NCBI GenBank assembly: GCA_015066005.1
Contig: SVPF01000005.1
Location: 1-64,000 of the forward strand
Direction: 5' to 3'
Source of the DNA: Oscillospiraceae bacterium
GTDB lineage: Bacteria; Bacillota; Clostridia; Oscillospirales; Acutalibacteraceae
Length of the DNA: 64,000 bases
How positions within the stretch are numbered: position 1 is the stretch's first letter; every line of letters starts with the position of its first letter. The translations under genes and the position numbers were made by a program. The notes below the pieces were generated by a model. That model was not told where the DNA came from. It saw only the letters and a program-made list of their open reading frames with translations, and made no database searches. Positions 51,870-58,791 of the stretch are shown piece after piece.

Positions 51870-52739
51870 TTAAAGCTCATTTGCGAATGGAATTGACTTT
51901 GAAGCGCCTTCGCGGGAAACCGTTATAGAGGAAGCCCTTGAAGCAATATCTAAAGCAAACTTAATATCCTTTTCATTTGAAACTGCCCAAAGAAAATAAC
52001 CTGTAAAGGTGTCACCCGCGGCGGTTGTGTCAATCGCCTTTACCTTATAAGCCGACTGGCTAATTTGTTTGTCTTTATCCTTATATACACTTCCCCTACT
52101 TCCAAGGGTTAAAACCAATGCACTTTCAGGATATTGATTTATAAAATTTTGCATGGCTTCTTCCGGAGTGTCACCACCGAAAAGCTCGGCTGCTTCAATT
52201 TCGTTACAAAACCAAAGGTCAACAAATTCAAGCGGTAATTTTTTAATATCACTATGGTAAGGGGACGGGTTAAAGGCAATCTTCATTCCAATTCGCCTTG
52301 CAATTTCAAAAGCATCCCTAAGACCGCTTATTTCGTTTTGCAAAAGCAAAATGTCACCCTTTTGAGCATCCTTCAAAAACTGTTCAATATATTCGCAATC
52401 AATTTGAAAATTAGCGCCTGAAAACAGCAAAATGCAGTTTTGACCTGTTTTGTCAACCTGAATTATAGCGTGGCCGCTTGAGGTAGTAACGGTTTTGATT
52501 CTTTCGGTATTAACGCCCGATTCGTTCATAATTTCAACTAAAAACTCCCCGCCGCTGCCAACACAGCCGCCGTGTACAACCTTTGCACCTGCACGGGAAG
52601 CGGCAACCGATTGATTAAGCCCCTTGCCGCCAGGGAAAACTGACATATTTTCACTTGAAAGGGTTTCGCCCGCCCTTACAAAATGGTCAACCGTATAAAC
52701 ATAGTCAATATTTAACGAGCCTAAGCTGTAAATTTTCAT
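51870..52739 (-). CDS. rbsK: Ribokinase (PfkB family)
   Basis: A 289-residue PfkB sugar kinase. The first signature is SVFPGGKGLNQSVAASRAG with the diglycine lid site; the second is DTTAAGDTFTGYF near residue 240, with the catalytic Asp of AGDTF. It phosphorylates ribose (or a similar pentose) at O5 with ATP. It overlaps the nucleoside hydrolase stop by 4 nt, so the pair likely acts together: the hydrolase frees ribose from nucleosides and this kinase traps it. Deoxyribokinase is a possible alternative. Confidence 0.88.
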   Translation of the reverse strand: MKIYSLGSLNIDYVYTVDHFVRAGETLSSENMSVFPGGKGLNQSVAASRAGAKVVHGGCVGSGGEFLVEIMNESGVNTERIKTVTTSSGHAIIQVDKTGQNCILLFSGANFQIDCEYIEQFLKDAQKGDILLLQNEISGLRDAFEIARRIGMKIAFNPSPYHSDIKKLPLEFVDLWFCNEIEAAELFGGDTPEEAMQNFINQYPESALVLTLGSRGSVYKDKDKQISQSAYKVKAIDTTAAGDTFTGYFLWAVSNEKDIKFALDIASRASSITVSREGASKSIPFANEL

Positions 52740-53662
52740 TTCATACCACCCAATGTATTAAACAAGTCCTCAAATAAGGCGTCACGGTCTATCCAATAAA
52801 CGCTTTTTATTAGGTGCCTTGTTTTATCAAAGGCATACTGCTTGTCATATTCAGGAATAGGACTTGAAATAAGGGCATCCTGCATGAACCTATTATTATC
52901 ATTCAAAAGCCATGCAACTGCCGCAACATCCCATATAGGCTTTGACCAAGGCTTACCCTTATAATAAACTTCGGAATACTGTACGGTGTTTTCGTAAAGA
53001 TAATCACATAACGCATTTTTACCCTTAAGCCAATACGATAGCTCGGGCTGGGTTGTTAAAAAACGGTCCACAACGCCCTTACAGGGCAACTGTACAAGCG
53101 GAACACCGCAACCAAAAACCACGCGGGCAGCCGCAATATCCTGCTTCATATTAAACTCAACAGCACCCTTTGGAATGTTGGTAGCGTGACCGCCAAGCCA
53201 AACCACAACGCAATTTTCCTTCATATTGGGGTTTTGTAAAATTGCCGAAGCAACATTGGTGATGGCCCCAATTGCTATAATGTAAAGTGGGTTTTCGGGT
53301 GAATATTTTTCCGAAAGCTGTGCCATAAAATCAGCCGCTTCGGACTGCACAGGTGTGTTTACATCAGGCAAATAGCTTTCCGACCCCTTATATACAAGAG
53401 GTTTAATTTCCTCAAAGCCTGCAAGGGTTAACACCTTTAAAATTTCATTAAAGCTTCTTTCCATACCGTCCTTTGCAGATTCGGATCTGGGATTGAAAAA
53501 CGGCGCTGCGCAAATGCCCTTAACATTAAACTTTTCGCTGTGACCAAGCATATATGCAATTGCAAATTGGTCATCAACCTCGTTATAAGCGTCAGTATCA
53601 AGCACAACATCTATTTTTCCGTTTGGCACATTAAGGTTTTTATAATATAAAGTATTATCCAA
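52736..53662 (-). CDS. Inosine-uridine preferring nucleoside hydrolase family protein
   Basis: A 308-residue nucleoside hydrolase that splits the N-glycosidic bond of a ribonucleoside into base and ribose. The calcium-binding Asp cluster is LDTDAYNEVDDQFAIAYML (Asp22, Asp24, Glu28, Asp30/31), the hallmark of the family. Further motifs are GAITNVASAILQNP and PVGGH/WLGGHATNIPKGAVEFN. I start at the TTG at 53662, 8 nt after AAAGGGG; the longer GTG-initiated frame contains that site. There is no signal peptide. It is cotranscribed with ribokinase. Confidence 0.85.
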   Translation of the reverse strand: MDNTLYYKNLNVPNGKIDVVLDTDAYNEVDDQFAIAYMLGHSEKFNVKGICAAPFFNPRSESAKDGMERSFNEILKVLTLAGFEEIKPLVYKGSESYLPDVNTPVQSEAADFMAQLSEKYSPENPLYIIAIGAITNVASAILQNPNMKENCVVVWLGGHATNIPKGAVEFNMKQDIAAARVVFGCGVPLVQLPCKGVVDRFLTTQPELSYWLKGKNALCDYLYENTVQYSEVYYKGKPWSKPIWDVAAVAWLLNDNNRFMQDALISSPIPEYDKQYAFDKTRHLIKSVYWIDRDALFEDLFNTLGGMK

Positions 53663-53720
53663 ATAAAACACCCCTTTGCCATATTTTAACACAAAAAAAC
53701 AAAAAAGTATATAACCAATA

Positions 53721-55607
53721 CTACTTTTTGTCCATTAAAAGCTTGAAAAACAATCCGCCCTGAACCGAACGGTGACGGAATTTTTTCATTTCAGAGGTGT
53801 CGGTATAATACCAGTCTGTCATTGCAAAACGGGTGCGCATTGTATTGTATGCACTCCACAAGGGCTTTGCAAAGAATTCAAAATCCTCCTTAGAATCGGC
53901 CATACAGGCAACCCACATTGTCCAGTCAGACTTGGTATATTTTTCACGGCTGTCAAGCGGCACACCGTAATAATTCATTTCCTTTTTATAACGCATAAGT
54001 TCGCCCTTATAAAAGCTTTCGGGGAAAATATCGGTTTTCCAAAGCATATCCCAAACAGCGTTATACTTAAGGCTAAAGGTTTCGGGGCGGTCATAGGTTA
54101 AGGCATAGCTTCCGTCACTGTTCTTTGCGCGATCAAGGAAGGACTGTGCATATTTCTTTGCAATTTGCATTTCAGCGTTTGCCTGTTCAGCATTGCCAAG
54201 GGCTGAAAGAATTTTAGAATAACCCGCAATGCCTATTATAGCCTTAATTGAAAGGTTACAGTTATGTGCCAATGTACCCGCAAAGTCGTCAGTACAAAGC
54301 TGATTTTCAGGGTCTTCACCGTATTTTACGAGATATTCCTTCCACATTTCAAGCAGGTCAATATTTTCCTCGGCAAAGCTGTAGTCACCCAATTTATCGC
54401 AAATTGCGGCAACTAAAATAATCATATTACCGCACTCTTCAACAGGCATTTGATGTTCTAAATCATAACCGTTTTTGGGATTACAACGGTATACCTGACC
54501 GTTAACAAGCGGATATTGTCCCACGTCGTGCGGCGCAAAATCAAAGGGCCAAGCATCGCTTTTGGCAAACTTAATTATTGGGTTAAGCATTGCCTTTAAA
54601 AGCTCGGGATTATAATAAAGAAACATTGGTGCACTTGGGTATGTAACATCAACAGTTGCGGCGCAGCCGTTAGAATCACATTCCTTTGAAATGTAGATAA
54701 GCTTACCTTCATTATCAACCGCAAGCTTGTGCGCTGCCATAACCTGTCGGTAGCAAAGCTGCAGCATTTCGGCGTATTCTAAACCTCCAAGGCGATTTGC
54801 TTTTTCATACATATCCTCCGAAAAGGCTTTACAGCGTGCAGTAAGCGATTCGTATTCCCCTGCCGCTTCCAAAAGCGCTTCATTAATGGTTTTGCCGTCC
54901 TTTTTCCAATAGGCCTTCACCCTTTCACCAAAGTATTCAAGTGAATAAATATCGTCATAAGCAAACAAGAAAAGGGCTTCATTATTAAGCTTTGTTTCAG
55001 CATAAACGGTGTATAAATCATCAATAAGGTCGTTGCCAACCGATGCTTCACCCTTGACAGCCATATAAAACCAGCCCCAGTCTATTCGTACATGGTCACC
55101 GCTGCGCCAAAGCACGTTACGGTTACCTCTACCCATACGAACAGCGGTTAATTCGCCAATTTTTTCTTCTTTTGAAATTACACGGGCATCTCCCGCATTG
55201 TTAAGGGTAAGCTCCTCACTGCAATAAAGCTTAACGCTTACATCGTGGTCGAAGCCGTCAAGGCTTTCGTAAAAAAGTTTGAGATATGAAATCGGGCGAG
55301 ATGATAAATATAAATCGGTCACAAGCATGGGCGAAGTCCACACAGCAGTAAGCCTGATTTTTTCATTTTCGTATACAATTGTAGTGCTTAAAGCATCGGC
55401 CTCAACCGAAACCTGAGGGATGATTTTTTTCATATCTCCCCTACCTAAAAAGCGGAAAATCTCCGAATCGATTTTAACATATCCGCGAATGGTATTTCGG
55501 CCACCGGTCCAATGCTCTGCTTCGTGAGTATTTACCTTATCATACGACCAAACCGAAAAATATGGGTCTACGGTTATAAGCGGAATAGCCGGCATACGCA
55601 TTTTCAT
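53721..55607 (-). CDS. DUF4965/glutaminase A-family protein
   Basis: A 628-residue protein, cytoplasmic (no signal peptide), with the ATG preceded by TAGGAGAATGAATT. N-terminal DUF5127-like beta-domain: PLITVDPYFSVWSYDKVN and EHWTGGRNTIRGYV. A central alpha/alpha-barrel DUF4965/DUF1793 domain carries WPFDFAPHDVGQYPLVNGQ and EECGNMIILVAAICDKLG. These domains are described as glutaminase A in fungi, but most bacterial members lack tested activity and may be glycoside hydrolases of (alpha/alpha)6 type. It is divergent from an AraC regulator that probably controls it. It is not in a transport operon here. Confidence 0.78.
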   Translation of the reverse strand: MKMRMPAIPLITVDPYFSVWSYDKVNTHEAEHWTGGRNTIRGYVKIDSEIFRFLGRGDMKKIIPQVSVEADALSTTIVYENEKIRLTAVWTSPMLVTDLYLSSRPISYLKLFYESLDGFDHDVSVKLYCSEELTLNNAGDARVISKEEKIGELTAVRMGRGNRNVLWRSGDHVRIDWGWFYMAVKGEASVGNDLIDDLYTVYAETKLNNEALFLFAYDDIYSLEYFGERVKAYWKKDGKTINEALLEAAGEYESLTARCKAFSEDMYEKANRLGGLEYAEMLQLCYRQVMAAHKLAVDNEGKLIYISKECDSNGCAATVDVTYPSAPMFLYYNPELLKAMLNPIIKFAKSDAWPFDFAPHDVGQYPLVNGQVYRCNPKNGYDLEHQMPVEECGNMIILVAAICDKLGDYSFAEENIDLLEMWKEYLVKYGEDPENQLCTDDFAGTLAHNCNLSIKAIIGIAGYSKILSALGNAEQANAEMQIAKKYAQSFLDRAKNSDGSYALTYDRPETFSLKYNAVWDMLWKTDIFPESFYKGELMRYKKEMNYYGVPLDSREKYTKSDWTMWVACMADSKEDFEFFAKPLWSAYNTMRTRFAMTDWYYTDTSEMKKFRHRSVQGGLFFKLLMDKK

Positions 55608-55625
55608 AATTCATTCTCCTAACAG

Positions 55626-55654
55626 TTGATTTATTAGTATAATTGTATTATAAT
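55626..55654 (+). promoter_or_regulatory. Promoter of the AraC regulator at 55712
   Basis: TTGATT (55626-55631), 17-nt spacer, TATAAT (55649-55654). The gene starts 58 nt after the -10 box, following GAGGAATACAATTT. The promoter overlaps a tandem TATAATTGT repeat that may bind the regulator, so it may be autoregulated. The region also serves the divergent DUF4965 gene. Confidence 0.7.
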
Positions 55655-55713
55655 TGTTAAAACACCCATTATTATAGGGAAATACAATTATAAAGTTGAG
55701 GAATACAATTTAT
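55638..55713. repeat. Repeated TATAATTGTAT elements between divergent genes (candidate operators)
   Basis: TATAATTGTAT at 55638-55648 is followed directly by TATAATTGTTA at 55649-55659 (11-bp spacing). Exact inverse ATACAATTATA lies at 55682-55692 and a close copy ATACAATTTAT at 55703-55713, touching the ATG. Four half-sites within 76 bp, one pair in tandem at one helical turn, resemble AraC-type operators. Confidence 0.5.
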
Positions 55714-56512
55714 GTTGGAAATAATTAAAACATTTCCTCGTGTAGATGACCCGTTAAGAATTTCTATGGCGGGGATATCCTACTGTGATGGCGCTTACCG
55801 TATTAAAAGAAATGTGGCTTCTATCACCGTTATTGAATACATTATAAAGGGCACCGGTTATATTAAGCATAACGGAACGCTTTATACCGTTGGGGCTGAT
55901 ACTGTATATATTTTACCTAAGGGCACCGTCCATGAATATTATTCCTCAGCAAGCGACCCTTGGGAAAAAATTTTTATAAATATCGAAGGTGATTTTGCCC
56001 TTACAATTTTAGAGCAATACGGTATTGATAAAAAAATAATATTCAGTGGTAACGGTATTGAAAACATTTTCACAAGGGTTGCTGAAATTGCAAAAAGCGA
56101 TAGTCACGGTCACCGTGAGGACTGCACCCTTCAGGCACTGTTTTTAGAGGCGGTTGCAAAGCTTAGCCGCAGTGATGGTCGTGCGCTTCACAGCCGTGAG
56201 GCCGTTATTCTTAAGGATTATCTTGATAAAAATCTTGATAGGATTATCGGTAATACTGAGCTTTCTTCGGTAATTTACCGTTCACCTGACTATTGCGTAA
56301 AGCTTTTCCGCCGTGAATACGGTGTTCCACCTTATGATTATCATTTAAACGAAAAAATGAGAACTGCAAAGCGTTTGCTTCGTGACACAAAAATCCCGAT
56401 ATGCGAGGTTGCCGAAAGACTTGGTTACCACGACCCCTGTTATTTTGCGGGGCTTTTTAAAAAGAAGTGTGGCGCTTCTCCGCGGGAATACCGTAAACAA
56501 AAAAATATATAA
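55712..56512 (+). CDS. AraC-family transcriptional regulator
   Basis: A 266-residue protein: N-terminal cupin sensor (about 1-140; RRNVASITVIEYIIKGTGYI and a KGTVHEYYSS metal-like site) and C-terminal AraC double HTH (about 165-265; NTELSSVIYRSPDYCVKLFR, PICEVAERLGYHDPCYFAGL, CGASPREYRKQK). It is divergent from the DUF4965 gene and probably regulates that gene in response to a sugar ligand. The promoter and four candidate operator half-sites lie in the shared gap. A terminator follows the stop by 18 nt. Confidence 0.93.
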   Translation: MLEIIKTFPRVDDPLRISMAGISYCDGAYRIKRNVASITVIEYIIKGTGYIKHNGTLYTVGADTVYILPKGTVHEYYSSASDPWEKIFINIEGDFALTILEQYGIDKKIIFSGNGIENIFTRVAEIAKSDSHGHREDCTLQALFLEAVAKLSRSDGRALHSREAVILKDYLDKNLDRIIGNTELSSVIYRSPDYCVKLFRREYGVPPYDYHLNEKMRTAKRLLRDTKIPICEVAERLGYHDPCYFAGLFKKKCGASPREYRKQKNI

Positions 56513-56530
56513 AAGCACAGAAACAGAAAA

Positions 56531-56572
56531 AGAGAACAACACGCTTCATTTCCGTAATGTTCTCTCTTTTTT
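56531..56572 (+). terminator. Rho-independent terminator after the AraC regulator
   Basis: AGAGAACA (56531-56538), 19-nt loop, TGTTCTCT (56558-56565), then CTTTTTT. It is located 18 nt after the stop at 56512. Confidence 0.8.
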
Positions 56573-56987
56573 ATTATATATGATGTAATAGACAAGCTGT
56601 TTGAAAAGCCGCTTATGATATAAAAAGTCGGCCTCCTGCCGACGAAAGCAGGAGGCCATAGGTAATAATAACGAGCTTATAAACGGTTGACGAAGTCGGT
56701 TATAAGCCCTTGCCGCAGGTACAAAAACGCTTAATAAAAAAACCTTACGGCAATCAAAAGGCAAAAACTGCGAAGCGGTTTTGAAGTAATAGTGAATAGG
56801 TAATAGGTTCGGTGCGCCTTCGGCACGAACAATTTTGTCGGCTTTGCAGACACCTCACTTACTCACCCTTACTTCTTACCTCTTACTTTAAAATGCGAAG
56901 CATTTTTGCCCTTTGATTGCCGCCTAACTCCCCGAGGGGAGTTAGGACGGACTTAAAAATGATTATTCCAAACGGATGCGAATGTCG
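56573..56987. repeat. Repeat-rich non-coding stretch
   Basis: No convincing gene lies here. It contains a GGCCTCCTGC hairpin (56630-56657), then an A+T-rich tract with GTAATAGTGAATAGGTAATAGG (about 56785-56806, split by eye) matched imperfectly by CCTTACTTCTTACCTCTTAC near 56869-56888, a GTGCGCCTTCGGCAC dyad near 56812, and a perfect 11-bp palindrome CCTAACTCCCC-GA-GGGGAGTTAGG (56923-56946) just downstream of the surface gene stop. The blocks look like interspersed palindromic or MITE-like remnants. The last hairpin may also end the surface-gene transcript. Confidence 0.5.
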
Positions 56988-58415
56988 TTACCAGGTAGTC
57001 TGGACAGTCACATTGGTGTTACCACCAGTAACGCCGTCAACTTTGATCGGGTCAGTCTTGGCGTTGTTAGTAACTGTGTTACCGGTAACGGTTACGGTTC
57101 CATTGCCAATGGATGTGGCACGAACAAAGCGATCGCCTGCGCCATCCGAAGTGTTGCCGGTGATGGTAATGCCAGTATAATCGTAACCGGAACCAGCCAA
57201 CAAGATATCGTGCTTAACACTATTCTTGAAAACATTATTGGTAATGGTAATACCCTCCATCGGGCGAGCTTCGATCACCTGATGAGCGCCTACAACTTCA
57301 CAGCCGGTGATGGTCAGATTCTTAACGCCGGAAGTCATTACAAACTGGCTGGTGGTCTTATCATTCATGGTATTGTAACCGGAGTGAGGCTGATAAACGA
57401 ATCTGTCATTGCCCTCAGTATCAGTCATTTTACAATTAACAAGACTCAAGCCGTCAATAGCAATAGCGAAGCCGTCGGGAATCATCACAGCAGTGCTTGC
57501 GCCGGAGAAGGTTACATTTTTGATGGTAAGGTTCTTAACATCAATGTAGTTCCAGATAGTGTTTGCATCTTCTCTACCATTATCGAAGGTGATCTGATCG
57601 ACAGTTGCACCTGTAGCACCGAGGATGGTAATGTTCTCGTATCTGCTGTAATGCTCATTGCCGGTTTCGTCGCCGCCAATAGCCGAAATATCAACGACCA
57701 GACTGGAAGCATTTCTGCGGAACACGAGAGTACCGTAGTTCACGCCCGACACCAGTTTGATCTCCGTGTTGGGGCCGGCGTTGTCCAGCGCGGCCTGCGC
57801 TTCAGCGGCAGAACCCGCGATGACGGTATTCTTATCGTACTGATTATTGTAGCTGTCATACTCGAAGGTGTACTGGGTAGCGTAAACGGTGATGCCGATA
57901 CCTTCGAGGGTCAGACCCTGATACTCGTTGCCTGCTTCTTCCTTCATATGACCCTTGATCACGATAGATTCGGATACAGCATCGGTAGTGTCTAAGTGAC
58001 CGCTATAGTTGGTGATAGCAGCACCATTAGCAGTAAACTCAATAGCTTCGAGAAGCTTTGCGTTGCCGGTAACGCCGTTGATAACGATGGTATACTGCAG
58101 AGCGAGGTTGCCGTTGTTGCGAACGCGGATAGCAGGCAGCTCATAAGTACAGCCGGGTTCCCAAAGAATGTCAGTGGTACGGTTATCTGCTGTCTTAAAC
58201 TTTAGGGATTGGCCCTCGGCATTTTCCCAAGTATTACCACCGTCGGTAGAATACTCAAGTGCAACCTCAAGCTTACCTGACTGAATGGTGTTTACTGCGG
58301 TTGAAGCGCTGTCAGTAAACCAAGCGAATGTGGTACCAATTAGCATGGATAAGCAGAGTACTAAGGAAAACGCACTCAACACCAATGCCTTCTTGGTGGT
58401 TTTTTTATTCGTCAT
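56988..58415 (-). CDS. TasA/camelysin-type secreted protein with right-handed beta-helix
   Basis: A 475-residue exported protein, started at the ATG at 58415 after AAGGAGGTAATAATA. It has a SipW-type signal (LSMLIGTTFAWFTDSAST) and the following NTIQSGKLEVAL and WEPGCTYELPAIRVRNNG patterns of the TasA/camelysin (M73) family to about residue 170. From about residue 185 it turns into a right-handed beta-helix with repeated turns such as YENITILGATG, NLTIKNVTFSG, NLTITGCEVVG and GITITGNTSDG. It lacks an anchor or sortase motif. Its base composition is richer in G+C at third positions than its neighbours. It lies just downstream of an invertible promoter and is probably phase-variable; no SipW peptidase is in the window. 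Confidence 0.82.
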   Translation of the reverse strand: MTNKKTTKKALVLSAFSLVLCLSMLIGTTFAWFTDSASTAVNTIQSGKLEVALEYSTDGGNTWENAEGQSLKFKTADNRTTDILWEPGCTYELPAIRVRNNGNLALQYTIVINGVTGNAKLLEAIEFTANGAAITNYSGHLDTTDAVSESIVIKGHMKEEAGNEYQGLTLEGIGITVYATQYTFEYDSYNNQYDKNTVIAGSAAEAQAALDNAGPNTEIKLVSGVNYGTLVFRRNASSLVVDISAIGGDETGNEHYSRYENITILGATGATVDQITFDNGREDANTIWNYIDVKNLTIKNVTFSGASTAVMIPDGFAIAIDGLSLVNCKMTDTEGNDRFVYQPHSGYNTMNDKTTSQFVMTSGVKNLTITGCEVVGAHQVIEARPMEGITITNNVFKNSVKHDILLAGSGYDYTGITITGNTSDGAGDRFVRATSIGNGTVTVTGNTVTNNAKTDPIKVDGVTGGNTNVTVQTTW

Positions 58416-58483
58416 TATTATTACCTCCTTATTATAGATTTTCTTGACGAATATGTATAAGCGCATAAAGCGTTTGTACAGAA

Positions 58484-58502
58484 ACATAATCCGTATTATG
58501 TC
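58484..58502. repeat. Left inverted repeat (recombination site)
   Basis: ACATAATCCGTATTATGTC. Its reverse complement matches the right repeat over the 18-bp core, with different flanks. Each copy is itself a near-palindrome with arms ACATAAT and ATTATGT around a 4-bp centre (CCGT), typical of a tyrosine recombinase core site. The asymmetric centre orients the two sites head to head. Confidence 0.85.
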
Positions 58503-58517
58503 ATATACGAGAGCATT

Positions 58518-58549
58518 AAAAAAGCCTTCGCTGTATCATCGCGAACGCT
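58518..58549 (-). terminator. Terminator facing the surface gene, inside the invertible segment
   Basis: Read on the minus strand: AGCGTTCGC, loop GATGATACA, GCGAAGGCT, then TTTTTT. The stem is 8 paired bases plus one G-G mismatch. It would stop leftward transcripts (for example from the recombinase) before the surface gene in the present orientation. Confidence 0.7.
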
Positions 58550-58576
58550 AACAATCTGAAACGGGTATAAAAAGCC

Positions 58577-58608
58577 AAGCCTTTTCATTTTTAAGTGTGA
58601 GAAGGCTT
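58577..58608 (-). terminator. Second terminator-like hairpin inside the invertible segment
   Basis: AAGCCTTTTC (58577-58586), a 12-nt loop, GAGAAGGCTT (58599-58608): ten paired positions including one wobble. On the minus strand the stem is followed by GGCTTTTTATA. It would block leftward read-through from the recombinase gene. Confidence 0.65.
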
Positions 58609-58669
58609 ATTTGTGTTATATTGAAAATCAATAATCATCTTACATATCATAGTTTGGGGTACGAGTCCC

Positions 58670-58698
58670 TTGACTTTTTGCAAATGTAGTGCTATAAT
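58670..58698 (+). promoter_or_regulatory. Near-consensus sigma-A promoter inside the invertible segment
   Basis: TTGACT (58670-58675), 17-nt spacer, TATAAT (58693-58698). In the current orientation it drives rightward transcription from about 58705 through the right repeat into the terminator at 58767-58791. In the inverted state it would face the TasA-like gene. It is the best promoter in the interval 58416-58789; I found no comparable leftward promoter. Confidence 0.88.
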
Positions 58699-58744
58699 GC
58701 GTATGTAATATAGTTTTTTGTCCGTATTTTTACATTCAATAGCA

Positions 58745-58763
58745 ACATAATACGGATTATGTC
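58745..58763. repeat. Right inverted repeat (recombination site)
   Basis: ACATAATACGGATTATGTC. Its 18-bp core is the exact reverse complement of the left repeat. In direct orientation the two copies differ at two central bases, so inversion rather than excision is the favoured outcome. Confidence 0.85.
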
Positions 58764-58766
58764 TTT

Positions 58767-58791
58767 GCCGCCGCTTTTGGTGGCTTTTTTT
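58767..58791 (+). terminator. Terminator just outside the right repeat
   Basis: GCCGCC (58767-58772), loop GCTTTT, GGTGGC (58779-58784) with one G-T wobble, then seven T. It lies 4 nt past the right repeat and just before the end of the recombinase gene. It would cap the OFF-state transcript and protect the recombinase from antisense transcription. Confidence 0.8.

Larger units (their letters stand above)
58484..58763. other. Invertible promoter segment (inverton), OFF orientation
   Basis: A 280-bp interval bounded by exact inverted repeats (58484-58502 and 58745-58763). It lies between a recombinase gene and a surface protein gene, both on the minus strand. It contains no gene, one strong promoter (58670-58698) pointing right, and two terminator-like hairpins (58518-58549, 58577-58608) that act on transcripts moving left. 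Flipping would place the promoter facing the surface gene with a leader of about 127 nt and turn the terminators away. This interpretation is inference from layout; inversion itself is not seen in a single sequence. Confidence 0.8.

Noticed and set aside
56976..57995. 339-residue plus-strand frame antisense to the TasA-like beta-helix gene
   Set aside because: It mirrors the repetitive Gly/Thr/Asn codons of the minus-strand gene, has no ribosome binding site, and shows no domain. The minus-strand frame has a signal peptide and repeat structure.
58484..58763. Miniature transposable element or phage attachment site
   Set aside because: The repeats are inverted, not direct, no target-site duplication is visible, and a promoter plus directional terminators inside fit a switch better. 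A MITE cannot be fully excluded without orientation data.
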